A stretch of 64,000 nt of DNA, taken from Lucinisca nassula (taxonomy: Eukaryota > Mollusca > Bivalvia > Lucinida > Lucinidae). Numbering within the stretch: the stretch's first letter is position 1; every line of letters begins with the position of its first letter. The stretch is from NCBI GenBank assembly GCA_963580285.1, contig OY757024.1, forward strand, positions 119,660,045 through 119,724,044, read 5' to 3'. The position numbers and the translations under genes are program-made. Below the pieces are notes generated by a model. It saw nothing but the letters and a program-made list of their open reading frames with translations. It was not told the origin of the DNA and ran no database searches. Of this stretch, positions 24,501 to 39,500 are shown piece after piece.

Positions 24501-27500
24501 GAAGATTTTTTAAGATTTTCCCTATATAAGCCCATTTAAAACCAAAGGGCCCCCGTGTGTGTGTGTGTGTGGGGGGGGGGGGTTAGCTCCAGCACTATAA
24601 TCTGAACAATCTTGGTAGGGGTCCACTAGATGAAGCTTCATACCAAATATCAAAGACCTGGGCCTTGCGGTTTCAGAGAAGATGATTTTTAAAGATTTTC
24701 CCTATATAAGCCTATGTAAAACAAAAGGGCCCTGGTGCGGAGGCATTTTTGGCCCAAGCACTATAATTTGAACAATCTTGGTAGGGGTCCACTAGATGAA
24801 GCTTCATACCAAATATCAAAGACCTGGGCCTTGCGGTTTCAGAGAAGAAGATTTTTCAAGATTTTCCCTATATAAGCCAATGTAATCCAAAAGGGCCCCC
24901 GTGCGGGGGCATTTTTAGATCCAGCACTATAATTTGAACAATCCTGGTAGGGGTTCACTAGATAAAGCTTCATACTAAATATCAAAGACCTGGGCCTTGC
25001 GGTTTCAGAGAAGATGATTTTTAAAGATTTTCCCTATATAAGCCCATGTAAAACCAAAGGGCCCCCGTGCGGGGGCATTTTTGGCCCCAGCACTATAATT
25101 TGAACAATCTTGGTAGGGGTCCACTAGATGAAGCTTCGTACCAAATATCAAAGACCTGGGCCTTGGCGGTTTTAGAGAAGAAGATTTTTCAAGATTTTCC
25201 CTTTATAAGCCTGTGTAAAACCAAAGGGCCCCCGTGCGGGGGCATTTTTAGCTCCAGCATTATAATTTGAACAATCTTGGTAGGGGTCCACTAGATGAAG
25301 CTTCATACCAAATATCAAAGACCTGGGCCTTGCGGTTTCAGAGAAGAAGATTTTTTAAGTTTGCGGTGAAAAAAATCTATTTTTGGCTACTGTGACCTAT
25401 ATGTGCACCGGACCGGAACCATTTGAACAACTTTGAAAGGAGACCACCTAAGGATCATTCCTGTGAAGTTTGGTCAAAATACGATAAGTGGTTTAGGAGG
25501 AGATGTCGTTTGAAGAAAAGTTTACGGACGCACGCACGGACGCACGCACGCACGGACGCACGACGGACGACGGACAAAAAGTGATCCCAAAAGCTCACCT
25601 TGTCACTACGTGACAGGTGAGCTAAAAAACGAGTCTATTCAAAATGGCACCAAGAATAAAATTGCTCAGACAAAACACTATTTTTGTATTCTGACGTGTT
25701 CTCCAATTACATATCTTGCAAGTCTGAATTATTAAGTTACGCGAGTATTTTTAGGAGGGCATACAGTAAAGTGGTGTTGACATGACTCTGTTTCCGTTTA
25801 AAGTCAATGTACAACTTCGGATGTGAATAAAATAATTATCTTCATCAAAAAGTATTTCGACGTTCCATACAATAACTACATACTGCTCGTTTTGTAGCGA
25901 TAATACTAAAGACTGCAATTTGCTCTGAAGGTAATTAACACGTTTTTTATTCAATTCTACAAAATCAAGAAGTAAAAAAAGAATAAAGTGTTCTTGCTTA
26001 GAACATTGTGTTTGAACAGCTTTGTAACCACAGAGGACCATCAAGCACACATCGAAAATACAGTCGAACTTCAATGGCTCGAACATCTCTGGGACCATGA
26101 AAATCTGTTCGAGACAGGGGTAGTTCGAGCCAATGAGGGCCAATGCCAGGAGGTATTACGACATACTTTAGGACATCTTTTTCTGTGTTCTATAAGGAAA
26201 AATGTATGCTGTGTGTACTCTTTAGAATCGCCTCATCGAGGCGATTCTAATGAGTACACACAGCATACATTTACAAGATAAAAGGCGAAACTATCTTAAT
26301 TTTTACCCTCCCTATTTCTTATGTACAGCAATTCCCTAGGGACTCAAGAGCGGGTTCGACTCAACCATGGTAAACGAGCCATCGGTGTTCGAGCCATCGA
26401 GGTTCTACTGTAATTGTCAGATGACGTATAAAAAATCAGGTTAACGTGTCCTTGCAAAGAACACCACTCTAAACCCAAGTTCATGCAAAGAAAGTGAGGT
26501 TTACGGTCCCATTAATAATTTTCCTTATTTTTGATCAAAAACGTAGATTGTGGATACTCTAAAGTAGAAGTAAAACAAAGATCAGGAATTGATACAATTA
26601 ACTTACTCCATCCATAAAAGACACCAAAGGGAAAGAAATACAAACATTAAGCGACCAGACCATAATGGAAACCTAAACAAAGGAAGGCCATACGGACAGT
26701 TACTTTCCCACAAAATGGCCATATGGCCATCCAAAATTAAAAGACACAAGTGATAGACACAGTAAGTAACAAACAACAACATAAATAAATCGCCACAGAA
26801 GTGCCGCCTTGGAACGGTCAGTGGAAGATTTCCACTGCGGGGCTTAAATCGATTTTACGTGGCCACAATCCTCGCCCTTACTTCCGTCGCGATTTAGACA
26901 AATAATTTGTTCAGTCCGCATGAAGGCCTCCTTACTCATCAGTGCAACATCTCCGTGAACACAGAAATCAAAGAACCACAGAGGTGAGACAACGGTGAGG
27001 ACTCGACAGCAAGAAACCACTGAAATGCTGGAGCAAAAGAAAACCAACAGTTAGACTCCGATGAGCCCGACCAGAGACAGAGCATCAGGTAGAACGCCTC
27101 GTTCAAACTCCTAAAAAGCACTTTCAATCTATTTGGACTAGAAATACGAGAAATAACGAACAATTTTAATCTGACAAATGCTAGTTCTACAGAAATGATT
27201 ACATCATTATAGCACACAGGGGCCAGTTGTTCAAAACTAACGACGCGGTTAGCTAACGTACCGTAAAAATTTTGATCATTCAATACGGTGTAGATACTAA
27301 CTTTTTTTTCAGAAAAATTAACAAATTTTTAGATGTTGTTCTTGCTAGAATGGTTACCGATTTGACCACTAAAGAGCTCGTTAAGCTGACGAGGCTTTGA
27401 ACAACTGGACCAGATGTGTTATCGCACAGAGGATACTTGATCCACGAGTGAAAATACTCTTTTAAATAAAAATTAATCATATACTGAAAAAAATCATTTT

Positions 27501-30500
27501 TTCTGTTTCTTTCCTGCTTTAAATTGTAATTTGTAACGCAATCTCAAAGCGGCAGCCAAAATCACAGAGAAAAACCTTTTTCCAAGGCGTAATTGCCTTG
27601 GAAAAAGTGGATGTAATCACAGGCACTTGAAGTTTGGTCCAGCATAACGTATTGAAAATGTCCAAATATAAAGACACTGCAGGAATTTCAAAGAAATTGC
27701 AAGGTATGAAACGACCGTTTCCGAGCCATACCGACTCTGACTTCCGCACCGCCGCAGCGAATGTTGCACGGCAACGTCATGAACTCAGAATATTCGATGT
27801 AAACTTGACATAAAATTAAAATGGAGGACTGTCATGCAGAAACGCTTAGAACTAGCGTTGATGAGAAAATACCTGCGTGTCTCTGCACGTTGTGTGATGG
27901 GAAACAACTTTTTATACGCTGATACCAGAATACAAGGTGACCTTTTCCAGGTTTTGACTCGTTGAGGTGGTTTATCTAACGGCAAAATGTCTTGAAGCAC
28001 CTTGCAATTTATCCGGCCATATTGAATGACAGTTTAGTTTTAAGGTTGAACGTCCCCATCAACACTGTATAGGTCATTTTGGAGGCGCTGCTTCCAGGTT
28101 TGTGGGATTTTTACACGACATTGAGATGATTTGACATTGAGATGACATCACAAGCCCTGTCGCCCAATGAAACCAATAGGGTTTATAAGCATGAACGGTC
28201 CGACTGGCACCGCATTTCCTGGGCAGGCTTAGATCCTCTAAGTGGTTTACCAGTACTCACATCCGGTCGTTTCAGCTGTGTGTGGAAGCATCACGCAGCC
28301 CAATCTATGTCTTCAAGCCAGGATGGGCGGGGCCATATACTGACTGACTGATGGTAATAAACCTTTCCCGCGGTTCGTTATGTATAGGGGAAAGAATCGT
28401 CTTTTCATAATGTACAAATGGGTGTAAATACTTTTGGCACGTGATATCGAGGTTGTGCCTCGTGTAATATTCAAAGGAAGTAATCAGTTCTAGTGAGCTC
28501 ACAGAGCGATACACATCAGCTTTAAGCAGATAAAAGGTTGTTTGATAGTTAAACTTTGCCCTGGCATAAAAAATCCAAACGGAGTTATGGAGCTTATTTA
28601 CGGAGTCTAACTGTTGGTTTTCTTTTGCGGTTTCTTGCTGTCGAGTCCTCACCGTTGTCTCACCTCTGTGGTTCTTTGATTATTTGTGTTCATGGAGATG
28701 TTGCACTGATGAGTTAGGAGGCCTTCATGCGGACTGAACAAATTATTTGTCTAAATCGCAACGGAAGTAAGGGCGAGGATTGTGGCCACGTAAAATCGAT
28801 TTAAGCCCCCCCCCCCCCCCCCCCCTCACTCCCCCCAGTGGAAATCTTTCCACTGACCGTTCCGAGGCGGTTCTTCTGTGGCGATTTATTTATGATGTTG
28901 TTTGTTATTTACTGTGTGTATCTCTTGTGAATTTTTATTTTGGGTGGCCATACGGCCATTTTGTGGGAAAGTAACTGTCCTTATGGCCTTCCTTTGTTTA
29001 GGTTTCCATTATGGTCTGGTCGCTAAATGTTTGTGTTTCTTTCCTTTTGGTGTCTTTGATGGGTGGAGTAAGTAAATTGTATCGATTCCTGATCTTTGTT
29101 TTACTTCTACTTTGTTTGAACTGCTTGAGTCATATATTAGAAATAGACTCGCTTTTCTGTCAGGTAAGGTCCGATACCTGCCCCTGAGGCCGTTAACATT
29201 GATAGACATCGGATACACGTTTTTTCTTGCACACTAGACAAGGAAATCCGTGATTTTACCCTTGGATAGAAATTTATGTTCTGACCCTGGTGTTCCGACC
29301 CCAAATCGAATATAATCGCATGTTTGATAAATGCACTGGTTGATTACAACCTCATGTGCGGCGTCGTCGTGCGTGACGTCACTAAACATTCCTGTTGTGT
29401 CATCACAAAATGGTGGACGTCGGTAACCGAAGTGACAGCAGCATTAAAAATTCGCAATAGAAATGGAAGGTATGCAAGAAAAAGAATCCAATATGGGTGT
29501 GAGGGGTGGATAGAAAAATCCGTCCCTCGGGATCCCTGTCCGGCATCACTCGGCAAGCCTCGTGATGCCTGACAGTGTCCCTCGGGACGGATTTTTTCCA
29601 TCCACCCCTCACACCCATATAAGATTCTTATAGTCCCAAAGGGTTTTTCGTGGGCCACAGCTGGTGTCATATGACTTTAAATGAACAGTTAAAGAACATA
29701 ACAGTAAAAACCATTCAATAAAGAACGCCTTATGTCACAAACCATTGAAATCTTAGCAAGCAAAGCTCGCAAATTGCAAATGTTATTATCAAGTAATTTC
29801 GTATTGGCCCAGTTACAGGTCCGAGGTCTGCTGTATTGGCACGAGGCCGAAGGCCGAGGCCAATACAGCTGACCGAGGACCTGTAACTGGGCCAATACGA
29901 AATTACTTGATTAATGATAATTTTATTAATTTATGCAATTAAAAACATGATTTATGATTTTCGAATATTGGTTGACCTTGTGTAATATAGGATAATCAAT
30001 TAATAAAGAACGCCTAATGTCACAAACCATTGAAATCTTAGCAAGCAAAGCTCGCAAGTTGCAAAGTATGCAACGTATGAACAGGTGTTTTGTTATTTAT
30101 CAGTCACACCCTATATTAATTGCATTGTAGCACACTGACCTGATAAACATACACTATCTCGGGGCAAGTGAGCTTTATCAGGTCAACGTGACATTGCACT
30201 TCTTAGAACTGGACTGATGGACAAAATGGCAAAAATGTAAGTGTATAATGGGATGAAATAATACAAGAGGGCCCACAGGGCCCTGGTTCGCTCACCTGTC
30301 TGTCACTGTCTCGAGTACATTCTATTTTTAGCTATGGTGGCCATCAGCAGTGATTTTAGCTTATTTGGTATGGAGTAACCTAGGTAACATTCCTGTGAAG
30401 TTTGAATCAAATTGGCCTTAGGGTTTAGGAGGGGTTCACGTTTGAATCAGATTTACAATATTTTTCTATTTTTAGCTCCGGTGGCCATTTTTTTCATCAG

Positions 30501-33500
30501 AGCGGGATTGTTTTAGCCTTTTTGGTAGAGGGTCATCTAAGCAACATTACTTCAAAGTTTGAATGAAATTGGCCCAAGAGTACAGTAGGAATTGTCATTT
30601 GAAGATTTTTTTTTTATTTTTAGCTCTGGCAGCCATCTTGTTCATTGGAGTGGAATATGGTTTAACTATTTTGGTAGGGAGTCACCTAGGCAACATTCCT
30701 GTGAAGTTTAAAATCCAATTGGCCCAAAGGTTTAGAAGGAGTTCGCATTTGAAGCAAATTCACAATGTTTTTTCTATTTTTAGCTCTTGTGACCATTTGT
30801 TAATCGTTATGCTATTTTCCTAGAGGGTCATCTACACAACATTCCAATGAAGTTTAGAAGCCTTCATGGTACTGTGGTCATGTTACTTGCCTTGTAAACC
30901 AGGGGCAGCAGTATCGATCCCAAGCTTCTCCAGACTTTCAGATTGGTTTTTAAACAGAGGTCCCATCACTGTATGACCTTAGCTTACGGTGAGACTTCAA
31001 CTCAAACACTCACTCCTATGAAGGAACCTTTATGCCAAATATGAAGGCTGTATCTTAAATGCTCCCAAAGGTATGACAAAGTAGGTCAAAGGTCAAGGTC
31101 ATGGCTAAAAAAATTGAATGATTGGGAAAACTTTGTCACAGGGAACATACATGCCAAATATGAAGGCTCTATCTCATATGGTTCAAAAGTTATGATAAAG
31201 TAGGTCACAGGTCAAAGTCACAGGTCAAATCTTTATATGAGTGGGAAGCCCTTGTCACAAGGAACCTAAATGCCAAATATGAAGGCTCTATCTCAAACAG
31301 TTCAAAAGTTATGACAAAATAACCTAATGATCTACTTTTTGATTTGACATGACCCATATTCGAACTGAACTGAGATATTGTCCAGATGATCATTCTGAGC
31401 AAGTTTTATGATGAATTGTCAAAACTGTGGCCTCTAAGAGTGTTCAAAACTTTTTCTATGATTTGACCTGCTGACCTACTTTTTGACCCGATATGACCCA
31501 TATTCAAACTTGACCCAGATATTGTCAAGATGATCATTCTGAGCAAGTTTGATGATGATCGGACCAAAACTGGGGTCTCTAGTGTGTACACAAGGTTTTT
31601 CAGCAATCTGACCTACTGACCTACTTACTGGCCAGATATGACCCACATTCAAAATTATCTGAGATATTGTCAAATGATCATTTTTAGCAAGTTTGATGAT
31701 GATCAGACCAAAACTGTGGCCTCTAGTGTGTTCAGATGGTTTTTCTATGATTTTATCTACTGACCTACTTATTGGACCGACATGACCAATATTTGAACAT
31801 GACTCAGATATTGTCAAGATGATCATTCTGGGCATGTTTGATGATGATCGGACCTAATCTGTGGCCTCTAGTGTGTTCACAAGGTTTGTCTATGATTTGA
31901 CCTACTGACCTACTTCTTGATCTGAAATGACCCATATTCAAACATGACCAAGATATTGTCAAGACTATCATTCCGAGCAAGTTTGATGATGATTGGACCA
32001 AAAATGTGGCCTCTAGTGTGTTCACAAGGTTTTTCTCTTATTTGACCTACTGACCTACTTTTTGACCTGCCATGACCCATATTCGAAGGTGACCAAAATA
32101 TTATCAAGATGATCATTCTGAGCAAGTTTGATGATGATTGGACCAAAACTGTGGCCTCGTGTGTTCACAAGGTTTTTCTATTATTTGACCTACTGACCTA
32201 CTTTTTGAACCAACATGACTCATATTCGAATGTGACTATGATATTATCAAGATGATCATTCTGAGCAAGTTTGATGATGATTGGACATAAATTGTGGCCT
32301 CTAGTGTGTTCAGAAGGTTTTTCTATGATTTGACCTAATGACCTACTTTTTGACCCGACAACACCTATATTCGAACTTGACTGAGATATTGTCAAGATGA
32401 TTATTCTGGGCTAGTTTGATGATGAGCGGACCAAAACTGTGGCCTCTAGTGTCTTCACAAGGTTTTTTCCTGATTTGACCTACTGACCTACTTTTTGACC
32501 CAACATGACCCATATTCGATCTTGACCAAGATATTTTGTGGTGGTACAAAATGTGTGCAAGTTAAGTTAAAATAAAATCATAAATGAAACAGCTATCATG
32601 CAGACAAGACCAAAATAGACAATTTTTGCCCTTTCAGGGGCCGTAACTCCGTAACACATAATGGGGTATGGCTGGTTCAAGGAAGGAACCCAGATCCCAA
32701 GGTGGTACAAGTTGTGTGCAAGTCTGGTTAAAATCAAATCATAAATGAAGATGCTTTTGTGCGGACAAGACCAAAATAGGCAATTTTTGCCCTTTCAGGG
32801 GCCGTAACTCCAAAGCACATGATGGGATATGGCTGATTCAAGAAAGGAACCCAGATCCCATGGTGGTACAAGTTGTGTGCAAGTCTGATTAAAATCCAAT
32901 CATAAATGAAGATGCTATCGTGTGGACAAGACCAAAATAGGCAATTTTTGCCCTTTCAGGGGCCGTAACTCCGAAGCACATGATGGGATATGGCTGATTC
33001 AAGAAAGGAACCCAGATCTCATGGGGGTACAAGTTGTGTGCAAGTCTGGTTAAAATCAAATCATAAATGAAGATGCTATCGTGCGGATAAGACCAAAATA
33101 GGCAATTTTTGCCCTTTCAGGGGCCGTAACTCAGTAACACATGATGGGATATGGCTGGTTCAAGAAAGGAACCTAGATCTCATGGGGGTACAAGTTGTGT
33201 GCAAGTCTGGTTAAAATCAAATCATTAATGAAGATGCTATCGTGCGGACAAGCCAAAATAGGCAATTTTTGCCCTTTCAGGGGCCATAACTCTGTAGCAC
33301 ATGATGGGGTATGGCTGGTTCAAGAAAGGAACCCAGATCACATGGTGGTACAAGTTGTGTGCAAGTCTGGTTAAAATCAAATCATAAATGAAGATGCTAT
33401 CCTGCGGACAAGACCAAAATTGGCAATTTTTGCCCTTTCAGGGGCCATAACTCAGTAACACATGATGGGATATGGCTGGTTCAAGAAAGGAACCTAGATC

Positions 33501-36500
33501 TCATGGGGGTTCAAGTTGTGTGCAAGTCTGGTTAAAATCAAATCATAAATGAAGATGCTATCGTGCGGACAACAAATTGTTTACGGACGCACGCACGGAC
33601 GCACGCACGCACGGACGACGGACGACGGACAAAATGTGATCACAAAAGCTCACCTTGTCACTACGTGACAGGTGAGCTAAAAAAGAATACCAGAACCGTG
33701 CAAGCCTCGCGATTCTACAAGCGTTTTCGAAGCCTTGCCTGATAAACTTGATATCAAAAGACACGAACCTGGTATTCTCTATTTATCAGTCACCGCCTAT
33801 ATTAATTGCATTGCAGCACGTTGACCTGATAAACATCTGCTATCTCAGGACAAGTGAGCTTTATCAGGTCAACGTGACATTGCACTTCTTAGAACTGGCA
33901 AAACTGAAAAAATTGGCAAAAATGTAAGTGTATATCGGGATAAACTGATAAATAGAATACCAGATTCGTGTCCTTTGATATCAAGTTTATCAGGTTCGGC
34001 TTCGAGAAAGCATGTAGAATCGCTCGGCAAGCCTCGCGATTCTACAAGCGTTCTCGAAGCCTTGCCTGATAAACTTGATATCAAAAGACACGAACCTGGT
34101 ATTCTCTATTTACTGAGCAGCATATAAAATGGTATAGACAAGACTGTGATAATGCACTTTATCATACATTTAGTATAAAATACACAGATTTTGAATATGC
34201 GATACGAACGTGACACTAATGCACGTATCACGCTTGCACGTGCTGCCATATCGCATGGCCTTTATCATACCCCAAAAAGCCATATCACAACCCTTTATCG
34301 CACCCCTAAGCGTTTATCATACCTCTGACGTCACCCTATTCGGAACACGCGGCGTTCTTCCTTTTGCGGCAGTTCGCATTTGTTGTTCAGGACGCCATTT
34401 GCAATTTGCAATATTTTCGTCTGTTCAAACAGTTTGGATGAGTCTTTGCTGACTTTTTTTTGCAAACAGTGTGGACCCAGATCAGACTGCTCCTCTAGGA
34501 GCAGTCTGATCTTGGTCCACATTGTTTGCCTGTATGCAGAAATAGTTTTGAAAAGTTTGCCAAAAAAAATCAGCAGACGACATAATTAATACAATTTATT
34601 TTGATCATTTTTTTTAAAAGTGAAATGTATGATAAATAGATTATGATATGACAATTTTCATATCATAACCCATATCAGCCCTCGACCCATATCAGCCCTC
34701 GGGCCTTCGGCCCTCGGGCTGATATGGGTCTCGGGCTGATATGGGGTATGGTATGAAAAATGCCATATGATAATCTCTATATAATGTGCCAAACTTTGGC
34801 AAATGGGGATGAAGCAGAGAGACAGTGAAACGCGAGAAAGGAGAGCTAAAGCTTCTACGAAATGGCTTAGTGTCACTTTTTATAAAATTCTAATTGAATT
34901 GAATTGATTTTGAAACTTATGAATTACTTATGGACAAAACTTCAAGCTCCTGTGGTCTAATATTGGTTGTAAACTAAACGCACCCGGAAAACAGCTTGGT
35001 AATACTATGTAACTTTATCAAATGGTTCTCTTGAAATTTGCATTTAAATAATATCCGCTGTTGCTAAGCTTGTCCGGCGTCGCGTGCATTATTTTTGTTG
35101 CGCAGATGCTAAAACTGACGTCATCAACTTCTGAATGACGTAAAACGTGTGTTACGTAATTTCTGGCACCCATTTATAACGTTCAGGTAACTGACATGTA
35201 ACAAACATAAAGTATATGTTATTTTTTCGATGATACGTTAAATTCACAAACACGGTGAAAATAAAAATCGTATTTTGAAACAGTGACAATATCGATTTCG
35301 ATTTCACTGAGAAATCTCTATATTGCATTGAAAAGCATGTAAGAAAATAGTATATTAAGTAAAAGCATATTACCAGGAGTACGTTGATAATGACTGTGTG
35401 TATGACGCGGAGGCTCAGCTGATGACAATCGCTGAAATTGTGGAGGTTTGGGTTCCAAAGCCAGTGGAGAAATAGGCACTGGCCTGTTTCGTTTTGACTG
35501 CCATTTATTAAGCGCCCCATCACTACTGAATAATGCCCCTTGTGTCTTTTCTGTAATGTTTAATTTTGGTTTAACAACAGCATTTTCCTTCAAGTCATTC
35601 GTGGGTATATCTCCAGGACCTGTAGATATAGTTCCATTGACTATTACTTCACTATTTTCTCTAGTGTCATTTGTGACAAAAAGTTCCATTTCAATGGCGT
35701 CTTTCAGTGATTTCATTGCACTTTCTTTAGACTTATTATCATCTTTATGCTTGAGTGGTTTCTTTTTAAGAGGTCTAAATAAGGCACCACAAAGAACACA
35801 GTTTAATATGATCCCTGCCTCGATTAATATGGCCCCTCGCCAACCATACGAGTCTATTAAGTATTTTGAGAATGGATTAAAGATGAAAGCCCCTAGACCA
35901 GAACCGCATACTGCAAGACCGGTAGCAAAGGCACGTCTTTCTTCAAAATAATATCCGACGCTGACAATAGCTGGGAGGTAGATAAGCCCAAAGCCAAGCC
36001 CTGAAATTAGAAATCAAACATTGGCAGTTTCATCATTTTAACCAGTTCATGAGATGAACACCATGTAGAACCCCATATTAGAATAACACAGCGCGCCTAT
36101 ATAGGCAATGCAAAATAAATGTGTTTTATTCTGCAACAAATCACAGCTCGGAAGAGCGTGACGTGTGACGTCATTAAAAACTGCAAATTTATGACGTCAC
36201 TAGTCGATTTACTTGACGTTAGACGATGTAACGTCATTTTATCGCATCGAAATCGTTAGAAAAGATATAAATGCATGTGTTTCAGTCGATAATTTTAGCG
36301 GGATTTCTTCTAAAAATGGCGAAAAGTTGTGAGATTTTGAAGGAAACAACAACATTATTGCCGATTTTCAGCGTGTTAGAATCGAAATAGATCAGCTCTA
36401 GCCAGTGATTTGTTGGGTAATAAATCACAAGTTGTCGGTCAGTTGTAAGTAGACAAATCACAAGCGCTACGCGCTCGTGATTTGTCTACTTTAAAACTGA

Positions 36501-39500
36501 CCTCCAAACTGTGATTTATTACACAACAAATCACAGTTAGAGCTGATCTGATTATACACAGGACTCTCGTTATAACGGCAGTATTTGTTCTCTATTACTT
36601 TAACGTTATCACGAAAACATGCCTTTAAAATTTTGACCCCCTTGAATCCCTTTTTTAACTAGTAAAACTAAGGTTTACAGGGGTAACCGTTTTTCTTATT
36701 TCTACTCTAAAATATGGACTTTGGGTACTCGTTATAAACGCCTCGATGAGGCGGTTCTGACATACTTACAGTCTATATTTTGGGCAGAAATAAGAAAAAT
36801 ATCATAGTTTCTCATCTTTTTTTCGGTAGTAAAATTTATAATGTATTTGTATAGGCGTGTTTTCGTAATGAAAAATAATTTCCTGCAAAAATCTCAATAA
36901 CGAGTTGTATAATAGGTAATAAATGGCATTTTCCCCTCAGTTATTCCAAGAAACGAATATTGTGGATATTTGTTAGAATCGCCTCGCCGAGGCGATTCTA
37001 ACAAAAATATCCACAACATTTGTTTCTTGGCGTAATAAATAACTACAATATTCTTGAATATCTCAATTAATCGTCTCATCTTGACATTACGAAAACACGC
37101 CTATACAAATACATTGCCACTTTTATCGCCGAAAAAATGAAGATTTTAAGACGAAAAATTACGATATTTTTCTTATTTCTGCTCAAAATATAGATTGTTG
37201 GTACTCGTTAGAACCACCTCATCGAGGCGGTTCTAACGAGTACCCACAATCTATATTTTAGAGCAGAAATAAGAAAAATAAGGTTTACCCTTGCAAACCC
37301 CAGTTTTACTATATAAAAGTGGGGTTCGAGGGGATCAAAATTATATAGGTGTGTTTTCGAAATGGTTAAGGTTTAGCTCCATTGAAATTGTTGTTATAAC
37401 ATGTTTGCTATAGACCATTAACGTCTTGTCAACGATATGTTACACCTTGTAGGCATTACATGCATTTTGTTAACGGGCGTACTGTTTTGTTGAATCACTA
37501 AGTCTTTCTGTACAGTTTCAGTGACTTGAGATGGTTCTGTTCTTTGACGCTTGTTTTTACCGAATATTTTTTTATGTCTGTTTGTTTTTTGTTAAGGTTT
37601 AACGTCCCCGTCAACACTATATAGGTCATTTTTGAGACGTTGCTTCTAATTTTGTGGGACTTAAAAATTACCCGACATTGGTATTAAATGACATCCCATG
37701 TCCTGTGGTCCAATGAAACCAATAGGGTTTATAAGCATGGACGGTCCGACTCGCACCGCTTTGCCAGGTCAGGCTTAGATCCTCTAAGCGATTTACCAGT
37801 ACTTGTGGGCGGTCGGTTTCAGCTCTGCGTGGAAGCATCATACAACCCATCTATTTCTTCAAGCGCCGATGGGCTGTAAAAAGTGTTACCTGTATAATTG
37901 ATCAGGATTTGCCTCATGTGCTGGGTTTAACAAAACGGTGTAGACCCTGATTAGACGCCGCGGAACGCGGCGTCTGATCAGGGTCTACAATGTTTGCTTA
38001 CCGTACAGGAATTTAACGCTTATCTTGTTGAATAATTTAACTTCATCATATCAACCAACCACGACAATTGCTATAATGATTCATTCAAAATCGGAAACTG
38101 AATGACAAACCGTGTAGATCCTGATCAGATGGCTCCCTGGTCCAATTGCTTAAAGCCATCCGATATGGATCTACACTGTTTGTAACGGTAGGGGTCATCG
38201 CATTCAGCGGGTTAAGGCTAAAAAAGGAGGCTACGTCCCTGTCAGTACCATTTTCCAAGCCTACACTCAGAGACAATCGACCGACCAGTGTTGTGAGTGC
38301 TTTGATTTTAATGATTAAAAAATGAATGATGCAATGTATGCAATGTTTGCATTTACTGAATGCCTAAAGGCTGATCGTATGAAATTTCACAAACCAAGTA
38401 TAATTGAACAAACATTTTATTCATGCATGACAAGTTTGCGCATGAACGATGAATTGATGGCACAACGCATCCAAGTGAAGTTTCAAACGCCTTTCAGTAA
38501 TAATACAGTAAAATTACTATATTAAGACCACCATTGGGACTGTTCTAAAGTGGTCTTTAAGACCACTTTTGAACAGTCCCAAAGATGGTCTCTGACTGGA
38601 GGACACTGTTTGCTGAAAACACAAAGGATGAATAACTGAAACTTTCTAAATAAGCTTTTTATAGCAGAATAAGTCTCAATTTTTGGTGGTCTTAATGGCG
38701 GAATTCTACTCTATATTGGCCGGCCTCGGTGGCTCAGTCGGATGCGCGTCTGACTGGTGATCAGGAGGACGCGGGTTCGACTCCCGCCGGGGTCGGCAAC
38801 ATTCTTTATGAAATCTTTTCTGCGGTCATTCTCTCCCTTCCGCTTGATTCAAGAAGGGCAGTTGTCAGTTTCTGGCGAAAGAATGTGCACTGAACTGGTT
38901 AACCGCTTACGTATAGGCCTGCCAAGGAAAGTGTGGATAGGTAAACTGACCGGCTCAAAAATGACCTAAATAGTGTTGACTGGGCCGTTAAACTCAAAAC
39001 AAACAATACTCTATATTGATTTTCTAGCCGAATGCTTTTACTAAATATTTGTTTCCATCAGCTTTTTGGAGTCGCTTGTTTAGTTTTTGTTTGTTTTATT
39101 TGAGGTTTAACGTCCCCGTCAACATTTTTAGGTCATTGTGGAGACGTTGCTTCAAATTTTGTGGGACTTTTACCCGACATTGAGATGAAATGACATCTCA
39201 GTCCCTGCCGCCCAATGAAACCAATAGGGTTTATAAGCATGGACGGGCCGACTCGCAGCAATTTTCCTGGGCAGAATAGGCGTTCTAAGCAGGTTATCAG
39301 TACTCATGTGCAGTCGGTATCAGCTCTGCATGGAAGCATCGTGCAGCACGATCAATTTCTCCAAGCCCCCGATTGTTTAGTAATCAATATATTGTTTAGT
39401 AATCGACCCAAAATTATATATGAAAGCAAAGTTACATGTGTGTTGCTGATGTTGAAAGGGCCTAAAACCAAACTTCCCCAAAACTGCATGATTACTGACT

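Noticed and set aside
30868..30960. tRNA-like ACTGTGGTCATGTTACTTG..ATCGATCCC
   Set aside because: B-box-like segment and A-box spacing are weak and no target duplication or second copy was found here; could be a decayed SINE head, but not supported.
35448..35951. Plus-strand frame of 167 residues
   Set aside because: It is exactly antisense to the transporter's exon 3 and has no recognisable domain; the minus strand has splice sites and a conserved protein.
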